Positions 7,906 to 14,071 of a DNA stretch of 14,071 nucleotides are shown one piece after another (within the stretch, counting starts at the first letter, position 1; each line of letters begins with the position of its first letter). Source of the DNA: Phoronis ovalis. Lineage: Eukaryota; Phoronida; Phoronidae. The notes under the pieces were generated by a model. That model saw only the letters and a program-made list of their open reading frames with translations, ran no database searches and was not told where the DNA came from. The stretch is from assembly GCA_028565635.1 (NCBI GenBank), contig JAOXYB010034362.1, positions 1 to 14,071 of the forward strand. The letters run 5' to 3'. The position numbers and the translations under genes were made by a program.

Positions 7906-7995
7906 TGTAGCATATTAAATCCCGATATATCTTAATGTAGCATATTAAAGCCCGATATATCTTAATGTAGCATATTGGAGCCCGATATATCTCAT
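7906..7995 (+). repeat. Three tandem copies of a 30-bp unit
   Basis: Units at 7906-7935, 7936-7965 and 7966-7995 each start TGTAGCATATT and contain CCCGATATATCT. Units 1 and 2 differ at one base; unit 3 has a few changes. A single related unit (TGTAGCATATTAAGACACTA) occurs at about 9927 in the matching intron of the duplicated exon pair, so the tandem expansion came after the segment duplication, or contracted in the other copy. Confidence 0.9.
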
Positions 7996-8079
7996 TATGT
8001 GTGCATATTTGTAAATGTGCGTACGTGCATAAATATGTAGGGGCGTATATAAATACAGTTATAGGCATATGCAGGCCTG

Positions 8080-8310
8080 TGCACATAAAAACGAAACAAA
8101 CAATACACAGATAACACCAAATGCAAACATAAACACGCACTCACACACATGCACATACACGTACAGACATATTTACATACGCTGACATACATACAAGTAC
8201 ACACGCCCACACATCCTCGCAGATTCACACATGCACACACATATACACATGCACATGTACAAGCACATCCACGTGCACTTACACATACACGTGCATACAT
8301 GTATATAGCC
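8080..8310 (+). repeat. Degenerate CA-rich (ACATAC/ACACGC) simple repeat
   Basis: About 230 bases consist almost entirely of alternating purine-pyrimidine words such as CACACATGCACATACACGTA. It is an old CA/TG microsatellite broken by substitutions. All the open frames here (Cys/Val-rich minus, His/Thr-rich plus) follow from the repeat. Alternating CA/CG/TA tracts can adopt left-handed DNA; that is general knowledge and not shown here. Confidence 0.85.
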
Positions 8311-8574
8311 ATCGACTACGTAATGGGGATAGATACGGAAATAAAAAAATAAGTAAAATGACCGGCTCGTATGATAGTGTAAATATAATATCCAAATGGC
8401 ATGATTTCAGTTCAGGAAAAAACTATATATTTGTAGACTACATCTTGGAAACTTTTCGGAAAGGAGCTTTCAATCGATATACAAACGAGGCTACTGATAA
8501 CATGTGTTTTACGATTAATAGTTTCCTGTTGAATATTCTGGCAAGATAAGTTCCTAAATATTGTCTCTTAACAG

Positions 8575-8747
8575 CGACAACAACAACTACATATGACATA
8601 TGAGCTGCCGCCTCGACAGCGAGTGATACACCAGCCTCCGCCACAGGCACAAGGTCGACCAAATCTGCAACGACAGCAACAACTTATTGAAGTAATCCGA
8701 ATGCTACCACCACCAGTAAACAGAGCGCAATACCCCTTAGCTATTCC
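8575..8747 (+). CDS. Exon: Pro/Gln-rich linker, duplicate unit B
   Basis: The exon has 57 codons plus two bases, phase 0 to phase 2, with acceptor TTGTCTCTTAACAG and donor ATTCC|GTAAGT. It reads RQQQLHMTYELPPRQRVIHQ, later LQRQQQLIEVIRMLPPPVNR, and ends QYPLAI(P). The Y-E-L-P-P and P-L-A-I-P motifs match Y-Q-L-P-P and P-L-G-I-P of exon 7082-7452, and the last bases before the donor and the first ten of the intron are the same. It is richer in Arg and Gln and lacks the Ala-Pro run, so the two copies have diverged by expansion or loss of the low-complexity core. It probably encodes a flexible linker. Confidence 0.75.
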
Positions 8748-9775
8748 GTAAGTAAAATAACTAAACAGATCGTTTTAATCCAAATTTTAAAGAACACATT
8801 TTTAGTGTTTTATTTTTATTGGAAAATCCCGCCGATGTCAAAAAATGATTAGAAGATGAAAATAACGATAATTATAGTGCTTTGTTATTATATCTAGTAG
8901 GCCAAACATAAAAAAGATCTGTTTAACTGCGACCGTTTTTACTTTCTTTACAGCTGTGCTAATCTACCCTTACCATAACATGTTCTTAAGTTCATTACCT
9001 AACTGAGGAACTACACTGCACAGCTTCTTTACATAACTTCCTAAATATGTTCCTACTGTTGATCTGCATAAATAATCGAAATTCCGCAATAACTTTGGAA
9101 AAACATATTTCGTATGTTTTGACATTGCCCTTTGTGCATGAAACTCTTCTAATTACCCTCCAAATGAATTCCAGCGACATCTAGTGAGATAATTTGTGTT
9201 CAATGCTAAATATCCGTCCAAAACTTTTTAAACATCTTTCATAAAAAAATTGAAAAATTCAAAATACCACATTCTGCACTAGGCGATGAGTTGCTTTTCC
9301 CAAAGTTTTTTTAGAAATTTCGACTATTTATACAATATGAGATTAATAGTATCCAACTTGGATTGCATATTGTTGGACTGCACATTGCGTCTATTATGAT
9401 ATAATGTCCTGCTAGAATTAAAATCAATGTCATACAGGTTTTATTTCCAACGTGACTTATACGTTTGTACAAAGCTGGCAAATAGATAGTACAGTTACAT
9501 AACATGCACTTACGATACAGGTTGGACAAATAGACATTGTTGAGGAAAAATAAATATGATTAAATTACAATAAGTAAACAAATCATTAGTGATTAAATTG
9601 ACAGGGAATGGACATTAAATTTTAAACAACAGCTAACAATATTTACGTACTCATGTTAGAAATAAATAAAGATTCTTCGAGTAGTATTTTATAGAATATT
9701 ATGGAAAGCAATACAGTAGGTAACTTAATAGGAAGTTTCACTTCATAAACGGACAGGTAACATTTATTTTTTCAG
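8748..9775. other. Intron, no supported feature
   Basis: About 1 kb of AT-rich sequence. I see no splice-bounded frame in it that fits phase 2 to phase 0. Frames on the minus strand (8995-9180, 9311-9529) show no motif. It begins GTAAGTAAAATAA, close to the GTAAGTAAAAAAA start of the paralogous intron at 7453. Confidence 0.5.
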
Positions 9776-9821
9776 TAAGTCCATTAGAACGCAGTTGTAT
9801 GCCACACCTATTGCTCAACAG
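9776..9821 (+). CDS. Exon: small 46-nt exon, duplicate unit B
   Basis: The exon enters in phase 2 (CC+T gives Pro) and leaves in phase 0, reading KSIRTQLYATPIAQQ. The acceptor has a strong tract (CATTTATTTTTTCAG) and the donor is CAG|GTAAGG. It is paralogous to the exon at 7762-7804: one codon longer, with T-Q-x-x-Y and a Gln-Gln end at the same places. Agreement of phase and ending in two independent exons supports both calls. Confidence 0.65.
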
Positions 9822-10347
9822 GTAAGGCTATATATTATTCTCTTTTGAAAAATAAGGTGGATACAATATATTATTATCGTTAAAAAGTTCATGTACCTTA
9901 GAGATCTATCTGATCTGAGGCAAACTGTAGCATATTAAGACACTAGATACGTACACAAGCAGCACAGACAACATGAATGATATTTCTTTTCAAAATCATC
10001 TTTAGTTTCTTCATATCTAGTAAGCACCTTTGTGGAGCTGTATTGTAATTGAGTGTTCCTAATGTGTAATGTGAAAACTGTTTGGACAGATTACCGATTC
10101 GTTATGTTATAATAACGATAATGTATGATTGACATCATCGTACTTTATTCCGACATTTACCACCCTCAAGAAAGAATAGAGCACTCAATTAGCAGCATGC
10201 TTTATATGTGCCACTTGCCTTCGGTTTGTGGTATATGCAGCTAACTTCGTTGTCTCTTTATGCAGGGTGGTTTATTTCTAGGTGTACTATGAAAAAAAGA
10301 TATATTATTGTTATAATAATATGTTTTCTTCTTCACTGTGCAAATAG
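9822..10347. other. Intron; start is homologous to the intron at 7805
   Basis: The first roughly 115 bases align with the intron after 7804: GTAAGGCT, a TATAT stretch, ATTATTATCGTTAA against ATCATCGTCGTTAA, then GATCTGA..CAAA against GTTCTGATGCAAA, then TGTAGCATATTAA. The remainder shows no exon I can support. Confidence 0.6.
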
Positions 10348-10431
10348 GGCCCTTTGGAAGTTGTAATGGGCTCTAGCGCTCACAATATAAATTCACAATT
10401 ACCACTTTCAAACCATAGCTTCCTCAATGTG
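10348..10431 (+). CDS. Exon: linker before RRM2
   Basis: The exon has 28 codons, phase 0 to phase 0, with acceptor TTCACTGTGCAAATAG and donor GTG|GTAACG. It reads GPLEVVMGSSAHN, then INSQLPLSNHSFLNV. Without the splice the frame stops two codons later. No domain is visible; Ser, Asn and Leu are frequent. P-L-E-V-V is faintly like L-I-E-V-I near the end of exon 8575-8747. Inclusion rests on splice signals, phase and position, so it could be a cassette exon. Confidence 0.55.
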
Positions 10432-10573
10432 GTAACGTAAAACATCTTATTTCCCTACCTACGACACTGTTTTGGAGGTATGGGTATGCACCAATGCAGC
10501 CATGTCATGAATATGTTCATAAACCAATGAAAATTAAAGACTTTATTAAAACATGGCTTGTTAGACATTCCAG

Positions 10574-10660
10574 CAATTAGCTCCGCCGGCACGATTTACA
10601 TTATTGGTACGCGGGATTCCCTATCATTTCAATGATAGAGATGTATGGACAATATTCCAA
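10574..10660 (+). CDS. Exon: RRM2 beta1-alpha1
   Basis: The exon has 29 codons, phase 0 to phase 0, with acceptor TTAGACATTCCAG and donor CAA|GTAAGT. After QLAPPA it reads RFTLLVRGIPYHFNDRDVW and then TIFQ. L-L-V-R-G-I-P is beta1/RNP2 and F-N-D-R-D-V-W-x-I-F is helix 1. The RNP2 aromatic is replaced by Leu. V-R-G-I-P is close to the L-R-G-L-P signature of hnRNP F/H and RBM12-type quasi-RRMs. It is equivalent to exon 822-884 of RRM1. Confidence 0.8.
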
Positions 10661-11522
10661 GTAAGTAGTAATTAGTAGAAGTTGATTTGAAAGCCTAATA
10701 AATGACTTGAGACGATTTTGGATGTCAATTACTGCTGGTAAACAACATCTTGTGATTGTAAAATGATAATGTATCTCGTTGGTAATAATAATTATTTTAC
10801 TTTTCTAATTTGAAAGACTCGATTTTCTGGCAGCGACAGACCATGTACTAGAAAAGAGATGATTATTTTATTCATGTCAGTTGGTTAATAGAAACACACT
10901 TTCCATGACTATTAGACGTGAAATACATACGATGACTAACTTTGTGCGTTCCAGACAAGTTGTTAACACGTGAGGGAAACAAGATTAGAGCTTGATTTAT
11001 TCAAGGCAACTGGGGAATGATAGACATATGAGTTATGCAATCACAAGTGATTTGCTGGTTCACACGAGACAATTAGAAAATGATAGACGACATAGCTATG
11101 TTTTGTAGTATAAGAGTAATGACTTTAATACTTGGTTTATACGACACAAGTTGAACATGATAGTCGGACCTCCTTGGAAATACATACCCACTGACTAACT
11201 TATTTATTCGAGACAATCAGGACAAGATAAGCGAATTTCTCCTGTAATACAAACAAAAATATTTATTCAAGATAATTACTTATAGACGACCTGCCATGGA
11301 AATACAAACGTAGTAACCATAAATAGTTGATTTACTAGAAGCAATCCTGGACACCACAAACGCAATATTTAAGTCAAGTTTTAGGATATATTGTTCAAAT
11401 AGGATGGCTTGTTTGGCTTAATCGAAGACATTTGTAAATGATATTTTTGGAAGCTCAATGCTTCCATTTACCCATAATCACTTAACGTTTCTTACTTAGA
11501 TAAGTATGCTTGCACTTTTTAG
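10661..11522. other. Intron, largely a diverged tandem array
   Basis: The stretch 10661-10860 shows nothing definable. From about 10865 to 11360 runs a diverged tandem repeat, listed separately. The rest leads into the acceptor TGCTTGCACTTTTTAG. Confidence 0.5.
10865..11360 (+). repeat. Old diverged tandem array with units of about 55-130 bp
   Basis: At least six related blocks recur. They start near 10995, 11050, 11129, 11201, 11261 and 11327, with a weaker one near 10865. Shared words are ATTTATTCGAGACAA (variants ATTTATTCAAGATAA, TTCACACGAGACAA, TTTATACGACACAA), then ATGATAGACGAC, then a CCTCCTTGGAAATACAT or CCTGCCATGGAAATACAAAC block and TGACTAAC. Unit length varies through insertions and losses. 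The copies are too diverged to be recent. Confidence 0.65.
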
Positions 11523-11588
11523 ATGAACTCCTTAAGCGGATCATTGATAGAAGCAAAGGTTCATCCTGGTACACACGCTATTACTACG
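11523..11588 (+). CDS. Exon: RRM2 beta2
   Basis: The exon has 22 codons, phase 0 to phase 0, with acceptor TGCACTTTTTAG and donor ACG|GTGTGT. It reads MNSLSGSLIEAKVHPGTHAI then TT. S-L-I-E-A-K-V-H supplies strand beta2, and P-G-T-H-A-I-T-T the loop toward beta3. Its size and position are what an RRM needs between helix 1 and beta3. The first codon is ATG, but it sits inside the domain and is not a likely start. The donor is weaker than the others. Confidence 0.65.
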
Positions 11589-11874
11589 GTGTGTATGTTT
11601 ATTATTTTCAAATAGCATTTAACTTTTAATGATATTATTTGTAGAGATTATAATTTGTATTAAAAGTTTAAAACATATTCTCTATACATTATGTGTTTAC
11701 CGAAGTTCAAAGCAAATCAAAACATTTGTCTAATGTTGCAAAACAGCACTCGAGAACATATAAAACTACGTGCTTCATTTAAAAGTTATAATTTCATTTT
11801 GATCTGACTCATAAATTTAAAACACGTTACTTTTGAACAGAGCATAATCTTATAAAGCTGAGACACTGTTTGGT

Positions 11875-11920
<46 letters not shown>

Positions 11921-11989
11921 AGTATGTGAAAGTCAAACTTAGGGAATTAATTGAAAATCGCAATTTTTCCGATTTTATACTGGATGCAG
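11589..11989. other. Intron with a TA/TG microsatellite
   Basis: AT-rich intron without a further exon. It contains the dinucleotide tract at 11876-11921 and ends in TTTTTCCGATTTTATACTGG-type pyrimidine sequence before GCAG. Confidence 0.6.
11876..11921 (+). repeat. (TA)n(TG)n microsatellite
   Basis: An uninterrupted TA run of roughly 34 bases passes into a short TG run (GTGTGTGTGTGT). It is likely to vary in length between individuals. Confidence 0.9.
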
Positions 11990-12103
11990 CCACACGCTAC
12001 AGTAACGTATGGTTTACGCAATGACGCTGATCAGGCAATACAAAACTTGAGCATGAAATATCTTCCGACAAGTCCAACGGATCCAACACTAATACTGTTT
12101 ACG
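11990..12103 (+). CDS. Exon: RRM2 beta3-alpha2-beta4
   Basis: The exon has 38 codons, phase 0 to phase 0, with acceptor TATACTGGATGCAG and donor ACG|GTAAAT. It reads PHATVTYGLRNDADQAIQNL, then SMKYLPTSPTDP, then TLILFT. H-A-T-V-T-Y is RNP1/beta3, N-D-A-D-Q-A-I-Q-N-L helix 2, and T-L-I-L-F-T beta4. In RNP1 the two usual aromatics are His and Thr; only the final Tyr remains. The open frame continues 25 codons past the donor to a TAA at about 12176, so an unspliced ending (VNASNLIVLM...) is an alternative C-terminus. Confidence 0.78.
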
Positions 12104-12383
12104 GTAAATGCAAGCAATCTAATAGTTCTGATGCTGAAGATAAATTATCATTATCATTGGACCATACATGAACTCTAAGCGATAAGTACTGCTATTAATT
12201 GCGAGCAACTGTTGTCCGTCTACGAAGTCGTGTTTGTGTAGTTTATTCTATCTATTTTTGGAACTTGCAGACTGAATATATCTAATCGTTAGTTAGTAAT
12301 TATCAAGTAATGTCTGGGTTTAACTATAACATTAATTTAACAAGAGTGATATACACTCGTTATAAACCATGTGACCATTTCAG

Positions 12384-12460
12384 AACAGCTGTTCTCTTTG
12401 TGAATGTCATATTTCACTAGCTGTCTTCTTATTAAGCTGCACATTGATTGCATGGCGCCA
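12384..12460 (+). CDS. Possible exon after RRM2 (Cys-rich, hydrophobic)
   Basis: The acceptor GTGACCATTTCAG is followed by an open frame in phase 0, as the preceding exon requires: NSCSLCECHISLAVFLLSCT then LIAWR. A donor CCA|GTATGT ends it in phase 2. Reading on without splicing gives a stop at 12468-12470, and AATAAA lies at 12485-12490, so it could instead be a last exon with a short 3' UTR. The composition (Cys and a membrane-like ISLAVFLLSCTLIAW) is unlike the rest of the protein, so it may be a chance frame. Confidence 0.3.
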
Positions 12461-12484
12461 GTATGTTTAGGCGTTATACATATA

Positions 12485-12490
12485 AATAAA
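12485..12490 (+). promoter_or_regulatory. Possible poly(A) signal AATAAA
   Basis: This canonical hexamer lies 15 bases after the TAG at 12468-12470 and about 310 bases after the TAA at about 12176. It would serve either of the two unspliced endings. Such hexamers are common by chance in AT-rich DNA; another is at 13681-13686. Confidence 0.25.
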
Positions 12491-12538
12491 GTGATTATCG
12501 TTCCCCAGTCTTTCGACAATTGATTTCGTTAGAGAAGG

Positions 12539-12572
12539 TACGGAACACTAACGGATATATTTATTCAGATTG
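12539..12572 (-). repeat. Inverted copy of the 1723-1756 repeat core
   Basis: Read on the minus strand, this stretch matches 1723-1756 at 31 of 34 bases (shared TCTGAATAAAT and ATCCGTTAGTGTTCCGTA). It is the second member in this window of a dispersed repeat family whose full extent I cannot see. Confidence 0.7.
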
Positions 12573-12705
12573 ACCGACAATAAATGTGTCCCGCACCTCT
12601 GTGTCACCAATTCAGTATTCAAATATTTAGGAAGTCTAAATATATGTTTCTGGGACAACTATATATAGGGAAGCGACACTAAAATGTACTTTTATTATCT
12701 TGTAG

Positions 12706-12751
12706 TAATGTAAACTATCAAGCTAATTCATGTTATTTAACCAATGTTACG
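12706..12751 (+). CDS. Possible 46-nt exon 3' of RRM2
   Basis: It has a strong acceptor (TTTTATTATCTTGTAG) and a strong donor (ACG|GTAGGT). It enters in phase 2 and leaves in phase 0, reading (H)NVNYQANSCYLTNVT when joined to 12460. Other entry phases hit stops or break the next join. No domain is recognised. The length and phase pattern equal those of the small exon 9776-9821, which may be coincidence. Confidence 0.35.
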
Positions 12752-12798
12752 GTAGGTGGAGCGCTATGGTTACTAAGCTGTGAATTACATCTCAACAG

Positions 12799-12937
12799 CT
12801 ACACTTTAAGTATAATTACGCACCTAACGTCCAGAAGATAAAGCAACACAGAGATATTATCGTCACCTCAAGTTATTCTAACATGTTTATATTACATGTG
12901 GTTAAGTCCCTCTGGATCTACCTTACTGCAAATCACG
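12799..12937 (+). CDS. Possible exon 3' of RRM2, faintly RRM beta3-alpha2-like
   Basis: The acceptor TTACATCTCAACAG is followed in phase 0 by a 67-codon open frame ending in TGA near 13002. A good donor (CACG|GTATGT) would end the exon at 12937 in phase 1. It reads LHFKYNYAPNVQKIKQHRD, then IIVTSSYSNMFILHV, then VKSLWIYLTANH. IIVTSSYSN..ILHVVKSLWIYL can be laid over TVTYGLRND..AIQNLSMKYL of RRM2 with V, T, N and the final Y-L in common, so a decayed third RRM is conceivable. The match is weak. If the donor is not used, this is a terminal exon. Confidence 0.35.
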
Positions 12938-13110
12938 GTATGTTAAAGACTATTCTGAGACAAGGTGTATCCACATTTAAGTTTGTTATCTGGTTATTAT
13001 GACGGATGTTTTATTTCTGCTGATCCTCGTTTATCATATCAAATATTATGTACTTTTGTGACAACAAACCACTCGTTTTACTTGAATCCGAAACATAATG
13101 GTCCCCTTAA
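12938..13110. other. Downstream region, no clear feature
   Basis: The open frame from 12799 runs into its first part. I see no other feature before the repeat that begins near 13110. Confidence 0.4.
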
Positions 13111-13385
13111 CTCAGGTATCGCCAAGGTACAATGTTCGCACTCAAGAATCGGAAATGCTCGCTGCTCGCACTTAACAAGAAAAATTAACATCCCCCCCCA
13201 AAAAACGGTTGACAACAAAAAAACGCTCGCCAAAAAAATCGGCAACTAAAAAAAGGAAACCTCGACCAAACTACATAGTTAACAAAATTCTGAAACAAAG
13301 CAACAAAAATGGTCGCTAATAGAATATGATCTCTGCTCGCACTTAACAAACCCGAATGGTCGCTGCTCGCGATAACGGAAAAACA
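13110..13385 (+). repeat. TCGC-rich, A-rich degenerate repeat block
   Basis: CTGCTCGCACTTAACAA occurs exactly at 13162-13178 and 13333-13349, and CTGCTCGC again at 13363-13370. Shorter relatives (ATGTTCGCACTCAA, ACGCTCGCCAA, ATGGTCGCTAA) lie between them. The plus strand is markedly A-rich and contains a C8 run near 13191. The frames across it (12965-13249 plus, 13185-13442 minus) follow from this composition. It is probably a decayed tandem or transposon-borne repeat. Confidence 0.6.
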
Positions 13386-14071
13386 AATAACACACATTGG
13401 GATATACCCATAAATAATTGCAAGTGTTTTTCGTTTAAGCAAAAGGTGGATTCCTTAAACTTAGAATTATTGAACAAGCTTTACTTAAATATTTACTGGG
13501 ATGTTGAAATTGTTGAGCAAAACTATTGCTATTGTCATTGATCGTTAAGGGTTATCCGGTTATAGTGGAAGATTCTCTATAATGCAAGGTGATAACAACA
13601 GAGAATACTATTGCGTTTTAAATTATTTCCAGTTTGCATCGCTGATAATATTAATGTGGATATCTTAGTTATCTTAACTGAATAAAAGACATTTTAGACA
13701 GAAGTTACTGACCTGTACTTCTGTACCAAAGGGCGACAAGAGAATTCCTATACTGCTTCAGGGGATCATTAATTAAAGCTAAAGCTAAACTCTCATAGTT
13801 CTCTTCTCTGGGACTGCTTTACAAACCTTTTGATTAGCTATCTGAAATGCATGAGTAGAACCAATACAACGGATATTGCATAAAATGCATAGATGTATTT
13901 TTATACTTGATGACCTCCTTGTTTTCATTTACCCTGACCTTGCAGTGTCGACATAGATATGGAATACTTGTAGGGTGAATTTCTCTCTCTTTTTTTGTAA
14001 GTTTGGACAGACATGTGAAACAATACAGTCAGAGACGTTCCTTATATTTGTTTGGCGTTATTCTAAGCTTG
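13386..14071. other. 3' end of window: weak exon signals only
   Basis: At 13441-13541 an open frame (KVDSLNLELLNKLYLNIYWD then VEIVEQNYCYCH, stop) has a protein-like look but only a poor AAG acceptor; AATAAA follows at 13681-13686. At 13946-13974 a good acceptor (ACCCTGACCTTGCAG) and donor (AGG|GTGAAT) bound 29 nt reading CRHRYGILVG in phase 0. Neither is joined convincingly to the upstream chain. An 8-bp hairpin (ACAGAAGT/ACTTCTGT) lies at 13698-13724. Confidence 0.3.

Larger units (their letters stand above)
7805..8574. other. Intron with tandem 30-mers and a CA-rich tract
   Basis: The first part (to about 7935) resembles the intron after 9821. Then follow the 3 x 30-bp repeat and the CA-rich tract, listed separately. 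An open frame at 8358-8549 (63 codons, no recognised motif) precedes the next exon; it ends in TAA before the acceptor and is not joined to the gene. Confidence 0.6.
822..12103 (+). other. Gene model: quasi-RRM / Pro-Gln-rich / quasi-RRM protein, 11 exons
   Basis: This entry covers the span of the reconstructed gene. The eleven exons total 1203 nt (401 codons) and all junctions are phase-compatible. The order is RRM1 (three exons, beta2 not found), a P/Q-rich middle (five exons, about 239 codons), then RRM2 (three exons). RRM proteins generally bind RNA or proteins in the nucleus or cytoplasm and act in splicing, mRNA stability or translation. Here the aromatic positions of RNP1 and RNP2 are replaced in both domains, so binding would have to resemble quasi-RRMs (hnRNP F/H, RBM12) or be protein-protein. 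The RRM, Pro-rich, RRM plan recalls RBM12, but that is inference from layout only. Splicing is predicted by eye, without transcripts. The true 5' and 3' ends are unknown. Confidence 0.7.

Noticed and set aside
8358-8549. 63-codon plus-strand frame before exon 8575
   Set aside because: It looks somewhat protein-like but ends in TAA before the acceptor and has no donor that fits; left as intron sequence.
13185-13442. 85-codon minus-strand frame rich in Phe and Cys
   Set aside because: It follows from the A-rich, C-run repeat block read in reverse.

Overview
This window reads as nuclear DNA of an animal, probably an invertebrate. It is AT-rich, no long uninterrupted gene is present on either strand, and the protein-like stretches are short, bounded by AG/GT splice signals and joined in compatible phases. 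There are no Shine-Dalgarno sites, operons or CRISPR arrays. I cannot name the species; the mix of a decayed non-LTR reverse transcriptase, TIR/MITE-like elements and diverged minisatellites would suit a mollusc or similar genome, but that is a guess.

The main content is one plus-strand gene spread over most of the window. I reconstruct eleven exons (822-884, 3257-3355, 3497-3553, 7082-7452, 7762-7804, 8575-8747, 9776-9821, 10348-10431, 10574-10660, 11523-11588, 11990-12103). Together they give 1203 nt, or 401 codons, with every junction in frame. The product has an N-terminal RRM-like fold (RRM1), a proline/glutamine-rich middle of about 239 codons, and a second RRM-like fold (RRM2). Both RRMs lack the RNA-stacking aromatic residues of RNP1 and RNP2, so they look like quasi-RRMs. 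The overall plan recalls RBM12 or hnRNP F/H-type proteins, but I do not recognise an orthologue. The beta2 exon of RRM1 was not found with confidence. A possible start exon lies at 332-388, and a phase-consistent but unproven chain continues 3' of RRM2 (12384-12460, 12706-12751, 12799-12937).

The proline/glutamine-rich middle arose partly by tandem duplication of an exon pair: a large P/Q exon ending in phase 2, followed by a 43-46 nt exon ending in Gln-Gln. Both copies keep the phases, and the intron after each pair is still recognisably similar.

The introns hold a nested inverted repeat (1456-1613), a 321-bp TIR element with TA flanks (2238-2562), a tRNA-Arg-like relic (about 2767-2836, minus), a decayed reverse transcriptase (about 3950-4390, minus), a three-copy repeat (5041-5173), a roughly 40-bp minisatellite (6111-6444), a 3 x 30-bp repeat (7906-7995), a CA-rich tract (8080-8310), a diverged 60-80 bp array (about 10865-11360) and a TA/TG microsatellite (11876-11921). 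The 3' end carries a TCGC-rich, A-rich repeat (about 13110-13385). I see no clearly new biological system. The points most worth following are the unusual RRM/PQ gene, its exon-pair duplication and its possible alternative exons.
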